Below are positions 7,655-12,800 of a stretch of 12,800 nt of DNA, in pieces. Location: contig JAFVEU010000131.1 of NCBI GenBank assembly GCA_017475845.1, positions 1-12,800 of the forward strand, read 5' to 3'. The DNA comes from Lachnospiraceae bacterium. GTDB lineage: Bacteria; Bacillota; Clostridia; Lachnospirales; Lachnospiraceae. Within the stretch, counting starts at the first letter, position 1, and the number at the start of each line of letters is the position of its first letter. Under the pieces are notes generated by a model, which had not been told where the DNA came from, ran no database searches, and saw only the letters and a list, made by a program, of their open reading frames with translations. The translations under genes and the position numbers were made by a program.

Positions 7655-8159
7655 GGGCTTCATGGGAAGCGGAAAGAGCACATACGGAAGGATCCTGTCA
7701 AAGGAATTTCTTCTGCCCTTTCTGGATACGGATGCGGAGATCGAGAAACGTGAGGGCATGAGCATCAATGAAATGTTTGAGGCTAAGGGAGAGGAATATT
7801 TCAGGGATGCGGAGACCGGGCTTTTAAGGGAGCTCTCCGGTTCGGAGGCTGTTCCGGATGGTGTCATCTCCGTGGGAGGAGGTATGCCTGTCAGGGAAGA
7901 AAACCGTGAGCTTATGAGGAAATGCGGTACGGTGGTGTATATCAAGGCTTCTCCCGGACTGTTAAAAGAAAGGCTCCGCGACAGGAGCAGCAAACGTCCC
8001 ATGTTAAAGGGGATGGATGTGGACGAGAGAGTTGATAGCCTTTTGCGGGACAGGGAAGCATTGTATGAGAGCGCTGCCCATCATATAATCGAGATAGATG
8101 GTCTGGAGATATACCAGGTGGTGAATAAGCTTAAAGCGCTGTATAACAGAGGACGGTAG
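7635..8159 (+). CDS. aroK: Shikimate kinase (AroK)
   Basis: Phosphorylates shikimate at the 3-hydroxyl using ATP. The 174-residue P-loop kinase has Walker A GFMGSGKST at 8-16, LDTD with D33 contacting shikimate, FRDAE with R57, the glycine loop SVGGG at 79-83, and the lid segment SKRPML with R121. Length is normal for a single-domain kinase. It starts inside the end of aroE, with GGAAGG at 7620-7625 nine bases before ATG 7635. It acts directly after the AroE product, so neighbouring genes encode consecutive enzymes. Confidence 0.95.
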   Translation: MGRIVLEGFMGSGKSTYGRILSKEFLLPFLDTDAEIEKREGMSINEMFEAKGEEYFRDAETGLLRELSGSEAVPDGVISVGGGMPVREENRELMRKCGTVVYIKASPGLLKERLRDRSSKRPMLKGMDVDERVDSLLRDREALYESAAHHIIEIDGLEIYQVVNKLKALYNRGR

Positions 8160-8229
8160 GAAAGGTCTGGTCAGAGCCGCAAAAGGGCGGCGGATCATGA
8201 ACTAAAGAAAGGAGCGGCAGCGGGAGAAG
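8160..8229 (+). other. aroK-aroQ spacer with small hairpin
   Basis: This 70-nt spacer has a short hairpin, GCCGC (8176-8180) with GCGGC (8187-8191), with no T tract, followed by AAAGGAG (8208-8214) and GGGAG near 8222-8226 as possible ribosome sites for aroQ. I see no promoter, so aroQ probably shares the aroE-aroK transcript. Confidence 0.4.
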
Positions 8230-8679
8230 ATGAAGATATTATTGATCAACGGCCCAAACTTAAATTTTCTCGGGATAAGGGACAGGGATATATACGGCAC
8301 TGTGGACTATGAGGGGCTTTTATCCATTGTTTACGCCCACGCTGAAAAGAGGCATGTGTCCTTAAGCTGCTTCCAGTCAAACAGCGAAGGAGCGCTGATA
8401 GACAGGATACAGGAAGCCTATTTTGACGGCACGGAGGGGATCGTGATAAATCCCGGTGCCTATTCCCATTACAGCTACGCCCTGCGGGATGCTCTGGATT
8501 CCTATCATACCTTCCCGAAGGTGGAGATCCATATCTCGGACATCAATACCCGGGATGAATTCAGAAGGACCTCCGTCACCGCTCCGGTCTGTGATGCAGT
8601 CATAATAGGAGAGGGGCTGAAGGGCTACATACATGCTATGGATATGCTGATCGACGGATTGGATGTAAAAAGCCATTGA
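8230..8679 (+). CDS. aroQ: Type II 3-dehydroquinate dehydratase (AroQ)
   Basis: Converts 3-dehydroquinate to 3-dehydroshikimate, the step before AroE. The 149-residue product is a small type II enzyme that normally assembles as a dodecamer. It opens with INGPNLN, then R17 and catalytic Y22 in the mobile loop, and the FQSNSEGALID motif. N74, H80 (NPGAYSHYSYALRDAL), H101 in EIHIS, R108 and R112 (TRDEFRR) match the active-site residues I recall for the Mycobacterium tuberculosis enzyme. One small departure is N106 where many members have His in the N-x-H-x-R segment; this is not a main catalytic position. Its stop overlaps the -35 element of the efp promoter. Confidence 0.95.
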   Translation: MKILLINGPNLNFLGIRDRDIYGTVDYEGLLSIVYAHAEKRHVSLSCFQSNSEGALIDRIQEAYFDGTEGIVINPGAYSHYSYALRDALDSYHTFPKVEIHISDINTRDEFRRTSVTAPVCDAVIIGEGLKGYIHAMDMLIDGLDVKSH

Positions 8680-8704
8680 AAAAAATTTTTTTGTATTGTA
8701 TAAT
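8676..8704 (+). promoter_or_regulatory. Strong sigma-A promoter for efp
   Basis: TTGAAA (8676-8681), exactly 17 nt of A/T-rich spacer, then a perfect TATAAT (8699-8704). The -35 element overlaps the aroQ stop codon. The predicted start is near 8711, giving a leader of about 90 nt. Confidence 0.85.
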
Positions 8705-8713
8705 GAGCCGAAT

Positions 8714-8752
8714 GCGCTTATATTCAGGAACCGAAGGGTTCTGAATGTACGC
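8714..8752 (+). promoter_or_regulatory. Long stem-loop at the predicted 5' end of the efp mRNA
   Basis: Three paired segments stack: 8714-8716 with 8750-8752, 8719-8727 with 8741-8749, and 8729-8732 with 8737-8740, closing on loop GAAG (8733-8736). This is 16 pairs, one of them T-G, with a 2-nt and a 1-nt bulge on the left arm. There is no T tract, so it is not a terminator. It begins about 3 nt after the predicted transcription start. Confidence 0.6.
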
Positions 8753-8789
8753 TGCTTGTTATCGTAATTATGAGCAGATCAATCTATTT

Positions 8790-8795
8790 AGGAGG
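8790..8795 (+). promoter_or_regulatory. Ribosome binding site that sets the efp start
   Basis: AGGAGG lies 6 nt before ATG 8802. A longer in-frame start at 8745 has no ribosome site, sits in the 3' arm of the leader hairpin and would add residues foreign to EF-P. Confidence 0.85.
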
Positions 8796-8801
8796 TTTTT
8801 G

Positions 8802-9359
8802 ATGATTTCAGCAGGTGATTTCAGGAACGGACTTACACTTGAGATAGAGGGTACCGTTTATCAGATCATAGAGTTTCAGCATGTGAAACCCGGAAAGGGA
8901 GCAGCTTTTGTCCGCACAAAGATCAAGGACATCATAAACGGCGGCGTAGTGGAAAAGACCTTCCGCCCCACCGAGAAGTTCCCTTCAGCCAGGGTAGACA
9001 GAAAGGATATGCAGTATCTGTATGCTGACGGAGATCTTTTCAATTTCATGGATCCCGAGTCATACGAGCAGATCGCTATCGGCAAGGATGTGGTGGGAGA
9101 CGCCATGAAGTTCGTTAAGGAGAACGAGGTATGCAAGGTCAGCTCCTACAACGGTTCTGTATTTGCGGTAGAGCCTCCCATTTCGGTTGAGCTTGAGGTT
9201 ACCGAGACAGAGCCCGGTATCAAGGGCGACACCGCCACCGGTGCTACAAAGCCCGCAACGGTTGAGACCGGAGCGACGGTCATGGTTCCCCTCTTTGTTA
9301 ATCAGGGAGACAGGATCAAGATCGACACCAGAACCGGTGAGTATTCTTCAAGAGCTTGA
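8802..9359 (+). CDS. efp: Translation elongation factor P (EF-P)
   Basis: EF-P binds between the P and E sites of the ribosome and relieves stalling at consecutive prolines. The 185-residue product is full length with three beta-barrel domains (about 1-64, 67-126, 129-184). Domain I begins MISAGDFRNG and carries the tip motif VKPGKGAAF with K32, the position modified in other bacteria (5-aminopentanol in Bacillus). Domain III ends with the conserved IKIDTRTGEY. No EF-P modification enzyme is encoded in the window. In Bacillus pepP lies between aroQ and efp; here it is absent and a strong promoter takes the space. It is probably a single-gene transcript ended by the hairpins after 9405. Confidence 0.97.
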   Translation: MISAGDFRNGLTLEIEGTVYQIIEFQHVKPGKGAAFVRTKIKDIINGGVVEKTFRPTEKFPSARVDRKDMQYLYADGDLFNFMDPESYEQIAIGKDVVGDAMKFVKENEVCKVSSYNGSVFAVEPPISVELEVTETEPGIKGDTATGATKPATVETGATVMVPLFVNQGDRIKIDTRTGEYSSRA

Positions 9360-9405
9360 TTTCTGAAATTATCCGATCTTATTGATTTTCTGATGGATCT
9401 TTTTT

Positions 9406-9437
9406 GCCGGGCGGGCAAAAGCTGCCCGCCGGCATTT
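9406..9437 (+). terminator. Candidate efp terminator (strong GC hairpin)
   Basis: Left arm 9406-9417 and right arm 9423-9433 pair over 11 bp with one bulged G, closing on a 5-nt loop (9418-9422). The stem is very GC-rich. The following ATTTC is a poor U tract, so termination could rest on the next hairpin or be imprecise. Confidence 0.5.
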
Positions 9438-9442
9438 CTGAC

Positions 9443-9467
9443 ACAGGCGCAGCCTGTATCGATTTTT
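9443..9467 (+). terminator. Second candidate efp terminator hairpin
   Basis: ACAGGC (9443-9448) and GCCTGT (9452-9457) pair around a 3-nt loop, followed after 5 nt by five T (9463-9467). It is smaller than the preceding hairpin but has a better T tract. The two may act in tandem. Confidence 0.4.
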
Positions 9468-9536
9468 CCGTTTTGTTTCATATTTTTTTGATGTTTTGTC
9501 TGTCAGGTCTTTTTTGCTGTGCTCAGACCCGGCGGT

Positions 9537-9801
9537 ATGCCTTTTTTAGAAGAAATTGTCTGAAATAGGCATAGATCCCTGCAGGATCCCACAGCTCTTA
9601 AGCTCCTGCTATGCCCTATTTAGAAGAAATTGTCTGAAATAGGCATAGATTTCTGCAGGATCCCACAGCTTTTAGGCTCTTGGTATGCCCTTTTTAGAAG
9701 AAAATGCCTGGAATAGGCATAGATTCCTGCAGGATCCCACAGCTTTTAAGCTCTTGATATGCCCTTTTTAGAAGAAAATGCCTGGAATAGGCATAGATCC
9801 C
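9537..9801. repeat. 74-bp tandem repeat array, about 3.6 copies
   Basis: Units start at 9537, 9611, 9685 and 9759, each beginning ATGCC, so the period is exactly 74 bp; the fourth unit stops after about 42 bp. Copies are roughly 85-90% identical by eye. Each has a left arm ATGCC(C)TATTT-like and a right arm ending AATAGGCAT that can pair, followed by CTGCAGGATCCCACAGC and a near-palindrome AGCTTTTAAGCT. Units 1-2 share one central sequence (ATTGTCTGAAAT) and units 3-4 share another (AATGCCTGGAAT). Since 74 is not a multiple of 3, the array does not encode a repeated peptide. The strand of any activity is unknown. Confidence 0.95.
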
Positions 9802-9824
9802 GGAAAATGATCCTTACTTCCGGG
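9799..9824 (+). repeat. Inverted repeat closing the tandem array
   Basis: CCCGGAA (9799-9805) and TTCCGGG (9818-9824) form a 7-bp stem with a 12-nt loop, exactly where the fourth 74-bp unit loses similarity to the others. No T tract follows directly (TGGGGCGTTTTC), so it is not a clear terminator. Confidence 0.6.
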
Positions 9825-9843
9825 TGGGGCGTTTTCGAATATC

Positions 9844-9874
9844 TTTACGTTATCCATTTAATTAACAATATATA
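9844..9874 (+). promoter_or_regulatory. Weak candidate promoter for the DUF5688 gene
   Basis: TTTACG (9844-9849) and TATATA (9869-9874) with a 19-nt spacer, in the only AT-rich stretch before the gene. Spacing is long and the -35 match is modest, so this is tentative. AAGGAG (9891-9896) then serves the start at 9906. Confidence 0.3.
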
Positions 9875-9905
9875 CGGCAGAAAGCCGGGAAAGGAGAATT
9901 AACAA

Positions 9906-10865
9906 ATGGGTATAAGACTTAGTTTCAGGGAAAAGGAGCAGGAGTATCCTGTTCTGGATTTTGCGGATTTCCGTAAGGAGGTAATTGCCGACCTTATTGA
10001 TATCTGCGGGATGGAATTCAGGGTGGAGGAAAGGGATGTCACCAAGAATAACGGCGTGATGCTCCACGGCATCTCCATCTCTGAGAATGATGGTAACGTT
10101 TCTCCCACCATTTATTTGGAAGGACTCTATGAGGAGTACAAAAGAGGCTGCATAAACCTAAGGGAGGCGGAAAACGAGATACTCCGTATCTATTCCAGGG
10201 AGAAGTCCTGCAAGGGTCTTAACATGTGCTTTATCACTGATTTTGAACTTATCAGGGACAAGATCATATTCAGGCTGGTAAATGCCGAGAGGAATAAGGA
10301 GCTGTTGAAAGAGGTCCCTCACAGGCGTTTCCTGGATCTGGCGGTGATCTACACAGTGTTCATTGACGGCATATTCAAGACTCCGGGCAATATCGTCATA
10401 AGGAATGACCTTATGAAGACCTGGGCCACGGATGAGAGTGAGCTGAACCGCCTGTCTCTGGAAAACACTCCGAGACTCAAGAAGCCGGTTATCATGGAGC
10501 TTTCGGATATGGTATTCGACCTTATGGGAAGCGATGATCCTGAGAGAGACTGCATGAAGGAGGAGCTTTTCGATACCGGAGCCGTGAAGATGTTTGTGGT
10601 TACCAATAACGACAAGTTCTACGGGGATTCCATAATCCTCTACCCGGACATCTTAAATGAGATAAGGGAAAACACCAGATCCGATTTCTTTCTGCTTCCG
10701 TCCTCAGTACATGAATTCATAGTCGTGCCTGACGACGGCGTCGTGGATGAAGAGGAACTGAAGGAGATGGTGAAAAGTGTCAATGAAACCAGTGTCGGAG
10801 AAGAGGACTATCTTTCAGACAATGTCTATCGCTACAAAAACAGCGAACTCAGCATCTGCTGCTGA
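9906..10865 (+). CDS. DUF5688-family protein of unknown function
   Basis: A 319-residue, acidic, probably cytoplasmic protein without signal peptide or membrane helix. I recognise the pattern of the DUF5688 family, common in Lachnospiraceae and often in several copies per genome: KNNGVMLHGISI (about 47-58), PTIYLEGLYEEYKRG, the central segment with VNAERNKELLKEVPHRRFLDLAVIY, an ENTPRL element, then FVVTNNDKFYGDSIILYPD, and near the end DFFLLPSSVHEFIVVPD. The C-terminus is a degraded charged tail ending in two Cys. No catalytic motif is evident and the biochemical role is unknown. It has a good ribosome site 9 nt upstream and stands alone between the 74-bp repeats and a tRNA gene. Family assignment is from memory of the pattern. 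Confidence 0.82.
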   Translation: MGIRLSFREKEQEYPVLDFADFRKEVIADLIDICGMEFRVEERDVTKNNGVMLHGISISENDGNVSPTIYLEGLYEEYKRGCINLREAENEILRIYSREKSCKGLNMCFITDFELIRDKIIFRLVNAERNKELLKEVPHRRFLDLAVIYTVFIDGIFKTPGNIVIRNDLMKTWATDESELNRLSLENTPRLKKPVIMELSDMVFDLMGSDDPERDCMKEELFDTGAVKMFVVTNNDKFYGDSIILYPDILNEIRENTRSDFFLLPSSVHEFIVVPDDGVVDEEELKEMVKSVNETSVGEEDYLSDNVYRYKNSELSICC

Positions 10866-10897
10866 ATCTTTCGGATTTTTTCTGTCTTTTACGGATC

Positions 10898-10922
10898 CGG
10901 CGTAAGCCGTTCATCTTTTTTT
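10898..10922 (+). terminator. Candidate terminator after the DUF5688 gene
   Basis: CGGC (10898-10901), loop GTAA, GCCG (10906-10909), then seven T at 10916-10922. The stem is short and the T tract is 6 nt away, so it is only plausible. A second weak hairpin with a T run lies just after the stop codon (about 10864-10882). Confidence 0.35.
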
Positions 10923-10964
10923 CATATTTTTAATGTATCATAGTGATTGCTTTGCAGATCACTG

Positions 10965-11016
10965 AGGCCCGGTGGCTGGCGGATTTTTTGTAAACAGCTA
11001 TACAGCTCCCGGGCCT
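10965..11016. repeat. Long imperfect inverted repeat before the tRNA gene
   Basis: AGGCCCGG (10965-10972) pairs with CCGGGCCT (11009-11016) and GCTG (10975-10978) with CAGC (11003-11006), separated by a 2x2 internal mismatch. The 24-nt loop contains a run of six T. It is not followed by a T tract. It could be part of an unrecognised RNA or a remnant element. Confidence 0.6.
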
Positions 11017-11071
11017 GATACAGGATCTGCCTTAGGATCAGCCTTAAGGCACAAACGAAATCCTTTAGGAT

Positions 11072-11100
11072 TTGCCTATGAGAGAAAGCTGTGTTATTAT
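11072..11100 (+). promoter_or_regulatory. Promoter for the tRNA-Arg gene
   Basis: TTGCCT (11072-11077), 17-nt spacer, TATTAT (11095-11100). The predicted start near 11107 is about 9 nt before the mature tRNA. A hairpin AAATCC (11058-11063) / GGATTT (11068-11073) overlaps the -35 edge. Confidence 0.6.
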
Positions 11101-11115
11101 GTTGGGTGACTGTTT

Positions 11116-11189
11116 GCGTTTGTAGCTCAGCTGGATAGAGCACAGGCCTCCGACGCCTGGTGTCAAGGGTTCGAATCCCTCCAAACGCA
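11116..11189 (+). tRNA. tRNA-Arg, anticodon CCG
   Basis: A full cloverleaf can be drawn. The acceptor stem GCGTTTG (11116-11122) pairs perfectly with CAAACGC (11182-11188), and the discriminator is A11189. The D stem is GCTC/GAGC and the anticodon stem CAGGC/GCCTG around loop CTCCGAC. The anticodon CCG is at 11150-11152 and reads CGG (Arg). The T arm has loop TTCGAAT; its outermost pair is an A-C mismatch (11165/11181). The 3' CCA is not encoded. A 4-5 nt variable loop makes it class I. Confidence 0.95.
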
Positions 11190-11240
11190 GTATCGCAAAC
11201 GAAATATCGGTGTTTTTGCGTAAAATCTTTAAATGAACAC

Positions 11241-11245
11241 AGGAG
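11241..11245 (+). promoter_or_regulatory. Ribosome binding site that sets the SH3-protein start
   Basis: AGGAG lies 10 nt before ATG 11256. The longer reading frame from 11160 begins inside the tRNA gene and cannot be a real start. Confidence 0.8.
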
Positions 11246-11255
11246 TAAATTTAAA

Positions 11256-12485
11256 ATGAATAAAATGTCAATAGAAGATATCAAGGACTTTATCATAGAT
11301 CATTATCAGTATTTTGCGGTGGGAGTGCTTTTCGTGGTACTTGTGGTGGTGCTGGCGGTGTTCAGCTTCCATAAGAAGGACGGAGACAAGAAGAGTAATG
11401 AGACGGATGAGGTGGCAGCCACCAGTGCCGTGACGGATACCATGGGAACGGAGCCTATTCCGGTACCTGAAAACGCCAAGCTTGAGCAGAATGCCTACGA
11501 GGATATCAATTCCTTCTTTACGGAGTATTATCAGGCTGTAGCTATCGGAGATACCGATAAGATGGCGGAGATGGGCAATACTCTTGACGAGGAAGACAAG
11601 GCAAAGCTGCAGGTGAAGGCGGGCTATACGGAGGACTATGAGAATATGTCCTGCTATACCAAGCCGGGACCGGAGCCGGATTCATATATAGTATTTGTAT
11701 ATTATGAGATCAAGTATAAGAATATCGATTCCCTGGCACCGGGGCTTTCAACCTTCTATCTCTGCACAAATTCCGACGGCTCCTATTATCTGAAGGACAT
11801 CGGATCCCTTCCTCAGAATATGAAGGATTACATTACGGAGATCGCAAACCAGAGCGATGTACAGAATCTTTTAGCAGAGGTGGATAAGCTCTATGCCACA
11901 AATACCGAGTCAGATCCCACTCTGGCAGCCTTTATGGATTCGCTGCAGACCAAGTCGGAGTCCGCAGCCGCAAAGGTCCGCGAGAGCGGAGGCACTGCCG
12001 AGGAAGTGGCTGAGGAGAATACAACGGACACAGGAGCGGAGGTCAGGGTAAAGACCACCGACGCCGTACGTATCCGTTCGGGAGCCACCACAGAAGAAGA
12101 TAACGTTATCGGAAAGGCCGCAGCAGGCGATACCTTCGTACGCTTAAGCGATGACGGAGAGTGGAGCAAGATCCAGTATAAGGATTCAGAGGCCTACATC
12201 AAGTCAGAATTCCTTACTACCGCAGAGGGTGACACCGTTGTGGGAGGAGAGGTCCAGAACGGAGAGGAGGAAGCTCCTGCCGCAGAGACAGCTGCCAGCG
12301 GAAAGATCAAGGTCAATGAAAGCGGTATCAGGATCAGAAGCGGTGCCAGCACCGATTCCAGCCAGATCGGAAGTGCTTATAAGGATGAGGTATATGAATA
12401 TACCGGAGAAAGTGATGGCTGGTATAAGATCAATTACAAGGGTCAGACAGGTTATATAAAGGGAGAATTCTGTACGAAGCAGTGA
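11256..12485 (+). CDS. Membrane-anchored protein with two bacterial SH3 (SH3b) domains
   Basis: A 409-residue protein of unknown precise function. A short N-terminal segment precedes one transmembrane helix at about 18-37 (VGVLFVVLVVVLAVF) followed by positive residues HKKDGDKK. A region of about 60-235 with many acidic and aromatic residues, probably extracellular, includes an FFTEYYQAV segment like that of small ligand or peptide-binding folds. Acidic linkers separate two SH3b repeats at about 262-318 and 350-409, each with the pattern R-I-R-S-G-A-(S/T), a W or Y core and a final YIK-x-EF. SH3b domains often bind peptidoglycan or peptides, so a cell-surface or wall-sensing role is inferred. 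The basic residues lie after the helix, so orientation is not certain. The two SH3b copies are alike and probably arose by duplication. It stands alone after the tRNA. Confidence 0.85.
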   Translation: MNKMSIEDIKDFIIDHYQYFAVGVLFVVLVVVLAVFSFHKKDGDKKSNETDEVAATSAVTDTMGTEPIPVPENAKLEQNAYEDINSFFTEYYQAVAIGDTDKMAEMGNTLDEEDKAKLQVKAGYTEDYENMSCYTKPGPEPDSYIVFVYYEIKYKNIDSLAPGLSTFYLCTNSDGSYYLKDIGSLPQNMKDYITEIANQSDVQNLLAEVDKLYATNTESDPTLAAFMDSLQTKSESAAAKVRESGGTAEEVAEENTTDTGAEVRVKTTDAVRIRSGATTEEDNVIGKAAAGDTFVRLSDDGEWSKIQYKDSEAYIKSEFLTTAEGDTVVGGEVQNGEEEAPAAETAASGKIKVNESGIRIRSGASTDSSQIGSAYKDEVYEYTGESDGWYKINYKGQTGYIKGEFCTKQ

Positions 12486-12587
12486 TCCTCATGACCGGAG
12501 GCTTCACCGGACTGCAGTACAGAGATCTTCCGGACAGGTCCGTCCGCTGCAGCCGCTATGGGATCAGTTTGTAATGGTAAGTAGTTC

Positions 12588-12616
12588 TTGACATATGGTC
12601 TGCATGGGTATATTAT
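12588..12616 (+). promoter_or_regulatory. Strong sigma-A promoter for gdhA
   Basis: Perfect TTGACA (12588-12593), 17-nt spacer, TATTAT (12611-12616). The predicted start is near 12623, leaving a leader of about 85 nt before ATG 12708. Confidence 0.8.
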
Positions 12617-12641
12617 TTTTCGAGGCAAAGGCGCCGGGAAT

Positions 12642-12665
12642 GTGCAGGAAGATTCTGCACTTTTT
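12642..12665 (+). terminator. Terminator-like hairpin inside the gdhA leader (possible attenuator)
   Basis: GTGCAGGA (12642-12649) pairs with TTCTGCAC (12653-12660), 8 bp including one G-T, around loop AGA, followed by five T (12661-12665). It lies after the gdhA promoter and before its ribosome site AAGGAGGG (12691-12698). It could stop read-through from the SH3-protein gene, control gdhA, or both. Confidence 0.6.
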
Positions 12666-12707
12666 CGAGCGCTTTTTCAGTATAATTATTAAGGAGGGAT
12701 TTTTGTA

Positions 12708-12800
12708 ATGTCGTATGTTGATGAGGTATTTGAGTTTTTGAAGAAGAAGCACGCCGGAGAGGATGAATTTCTTGAAGCAGCGGAAAGAGTCCTTGATACC
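12708..12800 (+). CDS. gdhA: NADP-type glutamate dehydrogenase, N-terminus (partial)
   Basis: The first 31 codons of a gene that leaves the window on the right. The peptide opens SYVDEVFEFLKKKH and continues with EDEFLEAAERVLDT, which resembles the start of clostridial hexameric glutamate dehydrogenases such as that of Clostridium symbiosum (SKYVDRVIAEVEKKYADEPEF). These enzymes interconvert 2-oxoglutarate plus ammonium and glutamate. The strong site AAGGAGGG is 9 nt before the start. The catalytic domain is beyond the window, so identity rests on the N-terminal pattern and cofactor preference cannot be judged. Confidence 0.75.
   Translation, partial: MSYVDEVFEFLKKKHAGEDEFLEAAERVLDT

Noticed and set aside
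8745..8801. Longer EF-P start at 8745
   Set aside because: No ribosome site; lies in the leader hairpin; EF-P normally begins with MISAGDF-like residues, as found at 8802.
9537..9801. CRISPR array
   Set aside because: The whole 74-bp unit is repeated, with scattered substitutions only. There are no unique spacers, and no cas genes are in the window.
9360..9905. A small gene in the 546-nt efp-DUF5688 gap
   Set aside because: No open frame with a ribosome site; the stretch is accounted for by hairpins, the 74-bp repeats and a possible promoter.
11160..11255. N-terminal extension of the SH3b protein from ATG 11160
   Set aside because: The extension starts within tRNA-Arg (peptide MSRVRIPPNA is a known tRNA artefact). 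ATG 11256 has a proper AGGAG site.
10922..11296. 124-codon open frame on the minus strand across the tRNA
   Set aside because: Part of it is the translated tRNA complement (peptide with LDTRRRRPVLYPAELQ), a common false gene call.
12681..12686. TATAAT as a second gdhA promoter
   Set aside because: A start about 7 nt downstream would fall in the ribosome binding site at 12691-12698, and no good -35 is at the right distance.

Overview
The window looks like chromosomal core DNA of a Gram-positive clostridium, most likely a member of the Lachnospiraceae. The reasons are the gene order PBP tail-mraY-murD-ftsW-ftsQ-ftsZ-nrdR, a DUF5688-type protein (a family I know mainly from Lachnospiraceae), strong AGGAGG ribosome binding sites, EF-P with Lys32, and the start of a clostridial-type glutamate dehydrogenase. 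The family placement is inferred from remembered protein families and was not tested by a search. All recognised genes are on the + strand.

Positions 1-6263 hold the end of a division and cell-wall (dcw) cluster. It contains the acidic C-terminus of a probable penicillin-binding protein, then mraY and murD (lipid I precursor synthesis), ftsW (SEDS glycan polymerase), ftsQ/divIB (divisome assembly), and ftsZ with its own promoter. nrdR (ribonucleotide reductase repressor) follows ftsZ and ends in an intrinsic terminator that overlaps its stop codon. murD-ftsW and ftsW-ftsQ overlap by ATGA, so they are probably translationally coupled. No murG, ftsA or spoIIGA-sigE-sigG genes are present here.

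Positions 6282-8679 form a compact shikimate-pathway block: a YqeG-type HAD phosphatase, aroE, aroK and aroQ, the first three overlapping. AroQ, AroE and AroK carry out three consecutive steps from 3-dehydroquinate to shikimate 3-phosphate. efp follows from its own very good promoter, with a long hairpin at the predicted 5' end of its mRNA.

Positions 9360-9905 are non-coding. They hold two candidate terminator hairpins for efp and then about 3.6 tandem copies of a 74-bp unit with inverted repeats inside it. Next come a DUF5688 gene, a structured intergenic region, a tRNA-Arg (anticodon CCG), a membrane-anchored protein with two SH3b domains, and the first 31 codons of gdhA. The gdhA leader carries a terminator-like hairpin between promoter and ribosome binding site.

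Most of the window is ordinary housekeeping sequence. The points most worth a second look are the 74-bp repeats, the gdhA leader, the 5'-terminal efp hairpin, and the terminator placed directly before a yqeG-like gene that has no Shine-Dalgarno sequence. I did not find a convincing new multi-gene system.
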